Positions 1 through 10,500 of a stretch of DNA of 64,000 bases are shown here, in pieces. The position numbers were made by a program, and so were the translations under genes. Source of the stretch: Thecaphora thlaspeos (Eukaryota > Basidiomycota > Ustilaginomycetes > Urocystidales > Glomosporiaceae); assembly GCA_900291925.1 (NCBI GenBank), contig UWYS01000015.1, positions 248,001 to 312,000 on the forward strand, written 5' to 3'. The notes under the pieces were generated by a model. The model searched no databases. It was not told the DNA's origin and was given only the letters and a program-made list of their open reading frames with translations. Within the stretch, counting starts at the first letter, position 1, and each line of letters starts with the position of its first letter.

Positions 1-2
1 CT

Positions 3-2519
3 GAGCTTGCGGACCGCTTCGCCGCCGAGTTTCTGGCCTCCAGAGATGTCGCCGACTGGGACGCTCGCCGCCCCGAGCTGTGGCAGCAGGCGAGAAAAGC
101 CGTCCTTGACCCGCTCGCTGGCTCGTCGTCCGCCATCGACATGCGCGACGGCGAGGGCAAAGCCGCCCGCAGTCCCGACGCCCTCCAAGCAGACAATCTT
201 GACCTTCTCCAGCAGCTCGGACAGCGGGCAAGGGATGACCCTGCTCTGTCGGACGCCGCTGTGGTCACAGAGGCTGGGGCAAGCTCTCCCGACGATCTGT
301 ACGATCTTGCCGGCGACGAGAACCTTGTCAGTCTTGAACGGCATCCCATCAGCGCCTTTGACACGCCGACACCGAAGTCAGCGGAGGGCGAGTGGCAGCA
401 GGTGCTCGAAGATCTCACGTCGAAGTCGTTCGCCTTGGCTCTGCGCGTCGACCGGTCTCAGCGGCAGTTCGAGAGCACCTTGACCGAGATGGGCGAGTTC
501 CAGTCCAAAAGCCAGAAGGAGCTGACGGAGTTTGAGCTGAAGCTGTACGACCAGATCATTGCCAGCCTGAAACCTCCATCGCCGGCGCCATCTCTGCAAG
601 CAACGTCGGCGCCGACATCAACGGCCACGTCGACGAGAGCGCAAGCGGAGAGCGCTTCGTCGACTTCGCCAACACCGGACCTGCGCGGAGCGAGCGGCAG
701 CGATGCCGATGAGGCCTTGACCCAGGCCATCGGGCAGGTCGCGGCTGCGGCCGCGGCTGAGCAACTCGCCTCGGACAGTGAAGCTGCCGACGAGAAAGCC
801 CAGGCTACCCTACCGCCCTCTGTATCGCCGCTGAAGACACTCAATCGCGGCCTGTCCAAGACGTACGCCCGCTCCACGATGCCGCTGCCCTCGAGTATCT
901 ACGGCGATTGCGCCCACCTCTGCTCGCTGATGGCGGTGCCCGTCTTCTGGACGGGCGACGGGACGCGGTCGGGAGGCGGCAGAATCCACGAGGCTGAGGC
1001 GTACGCATCGTCGCTGGTCAAGGCGGGCTACGCCGACATCGTTGCGAGCGAGGACAGCGACGTGCTGCTGTACGACACGCCGCTGCTTCGCGGTCTGATC
1101 GGCGGGGTGCGACTGTCGCACCCGCCGCCCGCCGGAGTGGGAGGTATGGCCGCAGGAAAGAGGCTGATGGAGGTGGTTGACGGACGGCTCGTCCGGAAAG
1201 GACTGTTCGACTATGGCTCCCTCCGCTCGCTCTATCAGAGGAGGCAGCAGGAAGCTATCGAGCAGAGCAGCGCAAAGGCGGCAGAGACTGCACGGCGTAA
1301 AGGCGGGCGGACGTCTTGGACCAAGGCCAAGACGCTCCTCCTAGCCCCGACCGCAACCAGGTCACTCTCTGAGAGCAAGAGCACGAGCGAAGATCCATCG
1401 GCCTCCGAGACGACCGCGGCATCGCAGCCAGCCTCAGGCCCGCCGACAAGCACGGCGGCCGCCACTGCCCCCTCGACGCTCGACGCGGACGAGTACGAAA
1501 AGATGACGCAGTCGATGATGCTCGATTTTGCGCTGCTGTGTGGCACCGATTTCAACCGGACGGTCCCCGGAGTCGGGCCCAAGACCGCTCTCAAGCTCAT
1601 CCTCCAGCATGGCTCCATAACGAAAGTCCTGGAGAATGAATCGAAGAAGTTCCGGCCTCCCGACGGCCTGTCGATCAAGGAGTACGAGGCTGAGCTACGC
1701 GACGCACGAACCGTCTTTACCAATCCGCCCAAGGTGCGGGCGACCGCGAGGAGCGTGTTTACTGCGCTGAGCTCGGCCAGCAAAGCCCAGAGCCGTGGGC
1801 GGAGTGGGGCGACCAGGGTCCAAGAGGCGGAAGCAACGTCGGAAGAGGAGAACGAGGTCAATGTGCCTTGGACTCGGCGCTTCTTCGATGCGGACTCAGC
1901 GAGGCAGGACGATTCGTCGGTCACAAATCCTGAAGGAGGCGACATCAGCGAGCTGAACGTTACCGCTGATACGATAACGGCGGCATCGGCGAGCACCACC
2001 GACTTCGCAGCCGCAGATACGGACGCTGGGCCGGCTGCTCCAGCACCGGATGCTGTCACCTCGGATGGTTCCTCGGCCCTTGACCTGTCAGGCAGCAGTG
2101 TGTCCGCCATGTCGACCATGCCCTCTTCGGCGACGGCGGCAACCTACGACCGACAAGCCGTTCTCGACTACCTGCGACTCAAGGGCGTTTTCGGCGCCGG
2201 TCAGAGCTCCTCCAAGACTTCGCTCTGGCACTCGCGCGAAGACGACACCTGGCGCGACATCATGGACCTCGAACTCGGGATCACGGTCCGCAGCGGCAAC
2301 GCGCAGAGCGACGACAAGGCGGAGGGATCGAAAGACGAGGAGGACATGGCAGCCATCGAAGCGCAGTGGCAGACGTTGGGCGGCGGGATGGTCACGGGTA
2401 CAGAAAAGAAGCTGATGGGTGTCGACTTTTTCGGAGAGAGAGAGTCCGGCACCGCCTGCTGGTCGCCCGAGATGGAGATGAGCGTGAGGAGGAGCACGAC
2501 GATTGCTGCTGTTGAGTGA
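3..2519 (+). CDS. XPG/FEN1-family structure-specific nuclease, 5' partial
   Basis: The reading frame is already open at base 3 and runs to TGA at 2519 (838 codons visible), so the start lies outside the window and the ATG at 141 is internal. Around residues 325-365 is an XPG internal (I) region with HEAEAYASSLVKAG followed by the acidic SEDSDVLLYD segment that supplies metal-binding Asp/Glu residues in this family. Around residues 510-545 is the helix-hairpin-helix part, CGTDFNRTVPGVGPKTALKL. These features define Rad2/XPG/FEN1 nucleases, which cut flaps or bubbles in DNA during repair or replication. The N-terminal XPG block is not in the window. About 300 residues rich in Ser, Ala and Thr precede the I region, and another low-complexity insert of roughly 150 residues separates the I region from the hairpin. 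The subfamily (EXO1, YEN1, RAD2 or a fungal-specific branch) cannot be decided from this part. Confidence 0.82.
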   Translation, partial: ELADRFAAEFLASRDVADWDARRPELWQQARKAVLDPLAGSSSAIDMRDGEGKAARSPDALQADNLDLLQQLGQRARDDPALSDAAVVTEAGASSPDDLYDLAGDENLVSLERHPISAFDTPTPKSAEGEWQQVLEDLTSKSFALALRVDRSQRQFESTLTEMGEFQSKSQKELTEFELKLYDQIIASLKPPSPAPSLQATSAPTSTATSTRAQAESASSTSPTPDLRGASGSDADEALTQAIGQVAAAAAAEQLASDSEAADEKAQATLPPSVSPLKTLNRGLSKTYARSTMPLPSSIYGDCAHLCSLMAVPVFWTGDGTRSGGGRIHEAEAYASSLVKAGYADIVASEDSDVLLYDTPLLRGLIGGVRLSHPPPAGVGGMAAGKRLMEVVDGRLVRKGLFDYGSLRSLYQRRQQEAIEQSSAKAAETARRKGGRTSWTKAKTLLLAPTATRSLSESKSTSEDPSASETTAASQPASGPPTSTAAATAPSTLDADEYEKMTQSMMLDFALLCGTDFNRTVPGVGPKTALKLILQHGSITKVLENESKKFRPPDGLSIKEYEAELRDARTVFTNPPKVRATARSVFTALSSASKAQSRGRSGATRVQEAEATSEEENEVNVPWTRRFFDADSARQDDSSVTNPEGGDISELNVTADTITAASASTTDFAAADTDAGPAAPAPDAVTSDGSSALDLSGSSVSAMSTMPSSATAATYDRQAVLDYLRLKGVFGAGQSSSKTSLWHSREDDTWRDIMDLELGITVRSGNAQSDDKAEGSKDEEDMAAIEAQWQTLGGGMVTGTEKKLMGVDFFGERESGTACWSPEMEMSVRRSTTIAAVE

Positions 2520-5364
2520 GCGTGCGTCGGTCACCTTTGTCTCCTCCAAACCTGCTCGGCGTCATCTCCTGCGCCGACCGAAGTGCCCATGGATCATGTC
2601 ATACTGTACCGAACATCGCTGACTCAACCATCTTGCTCGCCCATGTTCTCCGATGTACTGTATTCTAACGGATGTTCGACTCATAACTACGCTTGCTCTG
2701 CTCTGTCCATCGTTGAGGGACGATAATAACTGGGTCTCGGTGCAAGCTCGGCGACGCCATCAAACTCTCCGAGGATTGCGCGCTTCTCGGCGAAATTTGA
2801 ACGAGCCTCTAAAAAAATGACGAGATTTCGTTACGGTATGCTGCTGGCCTGCCTTAGCTTGCAAAGCAAGCATGCACACAGGCCTTCGCACCGAACTCTG
2901 TATCGATGGTGGAGAAAGGGTAGTCGGAGATCCATCTCATACCCTGCTGAGATGAGCAGAGTGTCTGGATGGAATGTATGAAGCTTGGTAGTAGTGAGCG
3001 AGCGGTTTTGAGTGATTCTTGGATTCTTTCCCACCCAAGTGGCAAGAGAGATGCTAGCACAGTAAAGTGCTCTGATGAAAGGGATGGTAACCTTTCGTGA
3101 ACCCAACATCGGTCCTTCCGCCGTTTCGGATCTGACCGCTCTTGTCACCAGCCACGAGATTTTAAACAGACTCGAGAAAAGGTCCGTATCGGTACGGACG
3201 CACGCCTTATCGGACCAACGCCTACCTAGGCTAGGCCTAGCATGATGACTTATCGATCCGAAGCTCGATGCTGAACCTTGTAGGCCGGGCCCTTTCACAG
3301 AGGCAGGCCGTGGATCAAGGGTTGTGAAGATGGTCCTCCTCCCTTGCGCTTAGACTCATCTCCGTCGACAGCGTCTCGAGGCGATCCGAGGCCATCATGC
3401 AGGGGCGGAAGCTTCGGAGAGTTTTCTCTTTTCCTGCCTTTCGTGAGCCGACCCCTACGCAGCCGGCGCCTCAGCTTAAGTAGCTTACTTGACGATGTCC
3501 TGCGAGTCGTGCTTCCAGGAGGTCGTCGTCGAGCTTGAGCTTCTACATATAGACCTAGTCTGTGCTGCCGCGGTAGCTACAGAATGTCAAAGGGGAGCGC
3601 AGAGGATGGGATGAGTTTGGCGCAGCATCCTACCGAACCGCCAGAGTGGACGGAAGACCCGACGCCAACTTTGACGACAGGCTAGGTGCAGCGGTCGATG
3701 AAGCTCAAGGCTCGGTTCTGCTGGTACTGTACAGCATTCACGGCCGAGGGGGGCCGAATCCTTGACACGTGACAGCCCACTTTCTTCTACGCTGTAGCGC
3801 GGTATGGAACGTATGGGACATGACAGCAAGACAGGCGGTGGTTCCGCGCTGGTTGGCCTGCGCTGACTGTTTGCTCGGTTGGCTCGTGTAACAGACGGCA
3901 CATACGTACCAACTTAATGTTGGGAACCGGAAATTCCCGAAGCTGTCGGTGAGGCGATATGAGGCGGCGCGGCGAGTCCCTTGCAAGCCTCCGAGAGGAC
4001 CGACCAAGCACTGTACTGCATCCGCTTCGTATCGTGGGCGGCTGAAAGCAAGGCTGATGTGTTAACATTTCAGCGCTTGTCCCATCCTACTTCACCTGCC
4101 AATATATTTGTTATTAATCTATGTTGTCAGGCCTGACCGGAGCAACGCCGAAACAATGAAGGGGCTACCGCCCCGGCCCGCTTCAACACCACCAGCTGCA
4201 GGGAGCGGGATCGGTCGCGGTGACTTGGACGCGGTGGGAGCGGCATGGCGGGTCGGTCGGCTTCGCTCCCGATGCCGAGGTGGCTGTTCCCTGTTCGACG
4301 ACGGGACTGCGCAGCCGGCAAGGCAGGCGTGACAACGTAGTCCTGCAGACGTGACGGCCGAGGACCGCCCTCGAGGAAACAAGCAAGTTACATTTCTAAG
4401 ATTTGATGCTTACCCTCAGCAGGGTCGATGGATAGCCTGCCCACCTGCCATGTCGTTATCGGAAGCCAGCCTCATCCTGCGCTTTGTTTCCTTATCGGCG
4501 CCCATCCGCTGCACCTTTAGGGAAGATTTTTTTCTCTCTTGATTGAAGCGTATGTAGAAAAGAAGACCCGACCGCCGAGTCAGGGTCAGGGTGGGGACTA
4601 ACTACCACTGTAGCCCAGCCCAGCCCAGCCCAGCCCGACGAGGGCTGCGTTCTCCTGATTCGTTTGACGCACCGCTCGGAGCCTCTTTTTCTGGACTTCC
4701 GCAAACGGATTTCCCCTGCACGACCCCGACGAATTCCTCTCCGCTCTGACCTCCTTTCCACCGCCACCATCATTCACTCTCGCTCTCATCTTCATCATCA
4801 CCATCGCCATCGCCATCGCTTTCGCCATCGCCCGGCCTCTTCACGGCTCCACCGCACAAGCCGTTCACGGACCGACGCTCATCGAGAGCCCTTAAAACGC
4901 ACCACCCAAACGGGCTTCGTCTTGACCAAGGCAGCCAGCCCTCCACATAGACAGACGGACGCAGCAGACTCGATCCTTCTGTTCCGACCTACCCTGTCCT
5001 CGTCACCATCATAGGGAGAAGGAGAGAGACAGCGACGTCCCACCTTCCCCACTAGACCCCCATTTACCTACCCTACACGCTCCTTCCAGAAGCATCCGCA
5101 TCTTGGACCGTTAGGCGGTAGTTCGAAGCCTTGTCAGCCGCCTTACCGACGCACCACACCTAGCTTTTCGAAGCCGGCAGAAACCCCTCACCAACTCCAC
5201 CACAGAAGGCTTCTACTCGCCACCTTTTCAGGCTTCCGGACTCTCATCGAAGCGAGCACCTCGCACGGCATCGAGGGACGGTCTCAAAGTCTAGCTTCGC
5301 CACAGGACCCCATCACAGCAGTTTTTCGACAGCACCCGCCCATTCAGGCCAACTCGCCGCCAAG
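2520..5364. other. Intergenic region and arrestin gene leader
   Basis: I see no convincing gene here. The short open frames on both strands lack recognisable domains and have shadow-like composition. The stretch contains an imperfect palindrome around 3222-3240 (CCTAGGCTAGGCCTAG), a TACTGTAC octamer near 3726, a CCCAG microsatellite near 4613 and a (CATCGC)-like run around 4800-4832. From about 4640 to 5364 the plus strand is rich in C and T, as expected of the promoter and leader of the arrestin gene that starts at 5365. Confidence 0.6.
4613..4637. repeat. CCCAG microsatellite
   Basis: Nearly five perfect copies of the pentamer CCCAG lie in the promoter-proximal region of the arrestin gene. 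It is a simple repeat with no further function visible. Confidence 0.85.
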
Positions 5365-7500
5365 ATGCTAAGCTCCATCGTCCATCATCCTTGCGAGATC
5401 TCGATGCACCTGGTTTCGCAGGACATCTTCATTCATCCGCCGCCGCCAAATAGCGAGCTCCCGGGTGACGACAAGACCCTCCGCGGCCTGGTCGAGATTA
5501 AGTGTCCGGTGAGTAGCGAGAGAGAATAGAACGAGAGAGAGAGCCTCGGCTGTTCAGCCTCTGCCTGATTCTCGCGGGCTTTCTCAAGCTGCGATCCATG
5601 ACCATATCTGAACCAGCCTCATTGCACCCCTTTCCATGACTCATGATGACTTACGAAACAGAGCGAGCGACACATCCAGGGCATCAAGGTCGTTCTCCAG
5701 GGCATTCAGACGCTGGCGATTCCCGATGGGTCGAGCGGATCAGCCGCTTCGATCCGATGGGAAGAGAAGATTGTGATGGAAAAGACAGTAGAGATCATGA
5801 ACGACGGCTCCGGCGGCCCTTCTTCGAGCAAGCACGGCAAGTCGAAGGGCAAGGAGAAGGAGAAGCAGCAGCCGTGCGGAGCGATAGACGGCCTCAATCT
5901 CAACAAGGGCATTCACGGCTTCGAGTTTGCCTTCATTATCCCTGCCTCGGCCTCGCCGTTCGAGCGCAACAAGCACGGCCGCGTCCGCTACATCCTCACC
6001 GCAACGGCGCTCGGGGCGGGCCGTGCGCGGAGCCACATTTCGACCTGGAAGGAGATCTTCATCATTCTCCACGTCAGCTCGGACGGAGGGCCGACGCCGC
6101 TGGACATCCAGTACCACGACGTCCACGAGGCCCTTGGCCCGATGTCCGTCTCGCTGACGTCAGCCTCACTCACCGTCGGCGGAACGGCCAATCTGTCGAT
6201 ATACCATCCCGACCCGCCACCGGGCCTCAGCGTCCACGTCATTCGCGTTTTCCTGGAGCAGACGTTCGAGCTCTACAGCGAGGTCCGCAAGGGCTGGCTC
6301 AAGCTTCCGATGGAAAAGTTCCGGCTGTGGGAGAAGGGCCACATGCCTTACAAGGCGAAGCAGGCCGACGGGACGATGCCGCAGGACGCCGTGTGGATCG
6401 CGGACTCGGCCAGCGGAGCAGGACGACCGGGGCATGGCGCTGGAAGCGGTCCCGCTAACATCTCGCCGTTCGGGCTGCCACTCAACGGGTCGATCTCTGC
6501 TCCCGTGACCCCGGGCGAGCCGACGACGCCGATGTACCCGGAGAACGGCTATAAGATCAAGTCGGTGGTCCGCCTGCCGGACGACAACGTCATCCGCCCG
6601 AGCACGGTGCGCGGGTCGCGCGCCGAGATCCGCGTCTCCCACGAGATGGGCGTCGAGATCTTCTTTTCGCGACAGGACGTGCTTGATACGCGCGAGGGCA
6701 GCGACAGCTTCGGTCAGCCCAAGGTACAGGTCTTTTCGATGAGGCGGGCCACGATGATTCCGTCGTGCTGCTGCACCTTCGACACCATTCACCTGCCGCC
6801 GTACTCGCTCGAGTCGCCGTCCAACTCGCGACCCTCGTCACCCTCGCCGCCTCTGACGCGGCGCAACACCCAGGCTGAGCTCGACCACTGGAAGCGGACA
6901 ACGCCGCTAAACCTTTCGCTGCCTGGGTCGCGCAACAGCTCCGATCCCAACTCTGGCAACAGCTCAAAGACGGCTTCGCGCGAGACGTCGCCGACGCGGC
7001 ACGGCTTCGGTCACCACTTTGGCGGCGGCGGGAGGAAGAGCCGCAATGCAAGCCGCGACCGCGGCAGGAGCGGCGGCAGCCTCGGCAACCTCGGGCTCCA
7101 CGCGTTGACGCCGGCGTCGGGCGGCCACATCGAGACGTCAGGGACAGGTCACCGCAGCGGCTGCTCGACTCCGAGGTCGTTGCCGCTCAATACGCCTTGG
7201 GCCGTGAGCCACCTTCCGGAGCGCACGGGAACGTCGCACGACACGTGCAATTGCGGCAGGACGACCGAGGAGCTGACCGTGGCCGAGCAGAGGCTGCTCG
7301 AGGGCGCGCCGACGGCACCGGGAGCGTGGATCGATTCGCACGACGAAAACTCGACGTTACCGCCGTGGACGCCCCCGTCCCGCCCCGGCAGCCCCGTCTC
7401 TGGCTGGAACCACGGCTTCGGCGGTGGCCGGGAAGGGTTCAGGCCTCGCAGCAAGATGGCCGAAATCGACTCTCCTATCGGCAGCCCGCCGGCCATGTAG
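5365..7500 (+). CDS. Alpha-arrestin (arrestin N and C domain) protein
   Basis: Two exons, 5365-5508 and 5662-7500, joined in phase 0 across an intron at 5509-5661 (GTGAGT donor, ACAG acceptor), give a 660-residue protein. The N-terminal half reads as an arrestin beta-sandwich: exon 1 ends in LRGLVEIKCP, exon 2 continues HIQGIKVVLQG, and a second fold part contains SVSLTSASLTVGGTANLSI and an extended strand VHVIRVFLEQTFEL. This resembles fungal alpha-arrestins, which act as adaptors that recruit HECT ubiquitin ligases to plasma-membrane transporters or signalling receptors. The C-terminal third is disordered, rich in Ser, Pro and Gly, with several PPSRP-like proline patches. I see no clear PPxY motif, so the ligase-binding mode is unknown. 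Assignment to a named subfamily (for example Rim8/PalF) is not supported. The ATG at 5365 is the first in frame after a CT-rich leader. Confidence 0.8.
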
Positions 7501-8237
7501 GGATGGTCTGCCGGCCTCCTTTCTATACATGCTCTTGAAACCGTTTCTCTTTCGCCTCGACCATATCTCGCATCGCATCACATCGCTCTTCGTTCCGTGC
7601 TCTATGGGCACTCTCCGCCCGCCCTCCTTATCTACAGCATCCTATGCTACCTATCTCGCGTCCTTCTGTCTGCCTTGTACCCACCTCACGCCTCTACGGC
7701 CCAGACCCGACCACCGACGTACTACCGCTCAACTACCACTAGGATCTAGCGCTTTACAAGATCTATCTCAACACCACTTCTTTCGCTTCATGGTGATATG
7801 CGCTCCAAGCCATCTTCTCTTTAGCCTTGTTCCCTACCTAAATCTAGATCATGTAATTGTGGCGCGCCCGCTCGCGATGGACACAGCCTTGAATGACCGA
7901 ACGCAAAGATACCACGCACGACCCGACGTCTTGCTACGGCCCGACTTCCGACGCGCGGCTTATTTATGAGTAGGGTGCCCGACGAGAAGGAAAGGCTTCG
8001 GGAAGAAGTGGGTGTTAGGCAGCAAAATGCAAGCAGTCTGATTTGCTAAGCAGCCACACAAGGGGCACCAGCTCCCGATTCAGGCCGCCATCCTATCCCT
8101 GCTCCTCCTCATTACCATCACCACCCGAGCCATCTCAACCGCACGCACAGGAGGTCGCCTTCTCGTTCATACTGCGCTGCACCATCCGCATGCCGCTTGG
8201 ACGCTCGTGAAGCCCCTTCGGCTCTCCATAACGCACC
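7501..8237. other. Intergenic: arrestin 3' region and COX15 promoter
   Basis: This 737-bp tandem gap between two plus-strand genes holds no supported gene. The open frame at 7424-7969 is an extension of the arrestin 3' region in another frame and shows no domain. The last 150 bases are CT-rich and probably form the COX15 leader. Confidence 0.6.
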
Positions 8238-10169
8238 ATGTCGACCTCGCTCTCGCGCTCGCTGGGCATCCAGCTCTCTTCGAGAATGTTGGCCAGGCCA
8301 ACGGTCGTGCTCTGCCAGCCTCCCTTCGTCCGGTCGTTTGGACTCTGTGCGCAGGCTGCTGTCCAACGAGGCGCCTCGACGGCCCGCGCCACCACCTCCA
8401 TCCTCGGCACGTTCGCCACCAGCACCACCGCTTCCGGTCTCTGCACGCCATCGACTCGACCTTCGCTTGCACGTCATGCTGCCGTCCTCAAGACCTTGGC
8501 CGAAGCTCGCCGCTTCCAGTCGACCGCCGCAGCAGCCTCGACTCCTCTCGCCGCCACTTCTACTAGCTCCACAGCATCCTCGATCCCACTCCTTACTCGT
8601 CCCATCGTCGCCCTCCACCTCTACGCCCTCGCCTTCCTCGTCTATACCATCATTATCGTTGGCGGTCTGACCCGGCTCACCGAGTCCGGCCTCTCTATCA
8701 CCGAATGGAACCCGGGCTTCAAGGGAATGCGCCTGCCAATGACCCGGGCGGAGTGGGAGTCGGAGTGGGAAAAGTACAAGCAGACGCCTGAGTTCATCCT
8801 CCTCAACCAGAAGATGTCGCTCGACGACTTCAAGTCGATCTACATGTGGGAGTGGGGCCACCGGATCCTCGGACGCGTCATCGGCGTCGCCTTTGTCCTC
8901 CCCGCCGGCTACTTTGTCGCCAAGAAGTGGGTCGGCAGCGAGACGAGGTTGAAGCTCGTCGCCATTGCACTGGGCATCGGCTTCCAAGGGTTCCTTGGAT
9001 GGTTCATGGTCAAGTCCGGCCTCAGCAACCCTCATGCTGGCGGTACGCAGAAGACCGTGACCCTACCGGTACCGGTGATCAGTGACGACCATCCCAACTC
9101 GACTGCCAACACGCACGACGGCAAGATGCGTTACGACGCCACGGCGACCGTCACGGTCCCCTCTTCCTCGGCCCAGTCTTCCACGGTATCTCCGGCCGAA
9201 TGGACGCCGCGCGTATCTCACTTCCGCCTGGCGATGCACATGGGCATCGCCTTCCTCGTCTACCTCGCCATGCTACACACCGGTCTATCAGTGACGCGCG
9301 ACTACAAGCTCGCCAAAGCCAAGGGCATCATCGCTGGCGTCCCCCTCAGCGGAAGTGGCGGCAGCGGCAGCAAGACAGTCCTGGAACGTCTAGCGAACAC
9401 GCTCAACCACCCACTGATCCGTTGCCACAGTCGACTGACGAAGTTCGTCACGGCCCTCGTGTTCACCACGGCCATGTCCGGTGCATTGGTAGCAGGGTTG
9501 GATGCGGGGTTGGTGTACAACGAATTTCCGACCATGGGCGAAGGACGGATCACACCTCCGATCGACGAGCTGTTTGACGAGCGCTTCGCCCAAAAGAGCG
9601 ACGGGAGCGACAAGTGGTGGCGCAACCTGAGCCAAAACCCCGTCACCGTCCAACTCATCCACCGTACGCTCGCCATCACCACGGCCTTGACGGTGTACGG
9701 TCTAGCGTGGAAGACGAGAAAGGTAGCCAGACAGTACAAGGACGTCGTAGCGTCGCACGAAGCGAGGGCGAGCGTAGACGCTGCTGCCGCTGCTGGACGT
9801 GTCGCTCGTCCCGCCGTTACCCCTTCCTCTCGCGCAGCCTCGACTTCGGCCACGACAACGGTGGGGAGTGGACAGATCCTCGACGTCTTCCCACGCACAC
9901 CGTTGATGCTAGCCTACGCTTCGGCGGGTATGGTGACGCTCCAGGCGACATTGGGGATCACGACGTTGATCTACATGGTCCCCATTCCGCTCGCTTCCGC
10001 GCACCAGGCCGGATCCGTCGCCCTGCTCAGCTTACTCGTAGGTATGCTCGTCTCGATGAGGAGGGCACCGACTTGCGTTCTCAAGGCGGCGGCGATGGCA
10101 GGTCAAGGAGCGGGGAACGAGGCGGTGACGTTGCAGCATCAGAGAATCCTTGGCAAGGTGCTGAGGTGA
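8238..10169 (+). CDS. COX15: Heme A synthase COX15
   Basis: A single 643-codon exon starts at ATG 8238. COX15 of the mitochondrial inner membrane oxidises heme O to heme A for cytochrome c oxidase. The first ~110 residues are rich in Arg, Ser and Ala with few acids, which fits a mitochondrial presequence. The core carries family hallmarks: GGLTRLTESGLSITEWNP, the ligand-bearing helix WEWGHRILGR, a second helix FRLAMHMGIAFLVYLAMLHT, LIHRTLAITTALTVYG, and the last helix with SAHQAGSVALL. The four histidines in these helices match the conserved heme ligands. About eight hydrophobic segments are visible. Two low-complexity inserts are unusual: about 50 residues after the third helix (TLPVPVISDDHPNSTANTHD region) and an Ala/Ser/Thr-rich loop around residues 510-545. 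No intron is needed. Confidence in the family is very high. Confidence 0.96.
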   Translation: MSTSLSRSLGIQLSSRMLARPTVVLCQPPFVRSFGLCAQAAVQRGASTARATTSILGTFATSTTASGLCTPSTRPSLARHAAVLKTLAEARRFQSTAAAASTPLAATSTSSTASSIPLLTRPIVALHLYALAFLVYTIIIVGGLTRLTESGLSITEWNPGFKGMRLPMTRAEWESEWEKYKQTPEFILLNQKMSLDDFKSIYMWEWGHRILGRVIGVAFVLPAGYFVAKKWVGSETRLKLVAIALGIGFQGFLGWFMVKSGLSNPHAGGTQKTVTLPVPVISDDHPNSTANTHDGKMRYDATATVTVPSSSAQSSTVSPAEWTPRVSHFRLAMHMGIAFLVYLAMLHTGLSVTRDYKLAKAKGIIAGVPLSGSGGSGSKTVLERLANTLNHPLIRCHSRLTKFVTALVFTTAMSGALVAGLDAGLVYNEFPTMGEGRITPPIDELFDERFAQKSDGSDKWWRNLSQNPVTVQLIHRTLAITTALTVYGLAWKTRKVARQYKDVVASHEARASVDAAAAAGRVARPAVTPSSRAASTSATTTVGSGQILDVFPRTPLMLAYASAGMVTLQATLGITTLIYMVPIPLASAHQAGSVALLSLLVGMLVSMRRAPTCVLKAAAMAGQGAGNEAVTLQHQRILGKVLR

Positions 10170-10500
10170 GGGAGACGCCAGACCAGGGGGATATGTAGAT
10201 CTAGAGGCTCGTCGCTTCGAGGCGAAAAATCCCACCGCTCCTATCCACAGGCCTCGGACATTCTTCTAGTTGTAGCAGCATTGTGTCGCCATTCGTGATC
10301 GCGAGTGCGCGGACTCGCGTGCGACAGCTATCTAGCTCCGGTATCTACAAAGCGGCCGGTCTCGTCACAAATACAAAGGGGCCCGCCAACAAAAGACGGA
10401 CAACCCTAAAAGAGAAACCAAAGTGATGTGGCGATCTTGCCTCCGAGAGGGAACATCTATCCCGCCTCCGCCTCGGCTTCGGCCGGCGCCGCCCCACCAC
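10170..10500. other. Convergent 3' gap between COX15 and the MFS gene
   Basis: A 331-bp spacer between the COX15 stop (plus) and the MFS stop (minus). No open frame with coding character is present. It probably holds the two 3' untranslated regions. Confidence 0.6.

Noticed and set aside
1235..2119. 294-codon minus-strand open frame
   Set aside because: It lies wholly inside the XPG nuclease gene, and its sequence is a reverse shadow of Ser/Thr-rich codons.
3222..3240. CCTAGGCTAGGCCTAG palindrome as a transposon end
   Set aside because: No partner repeat or target duplication was found nearby.
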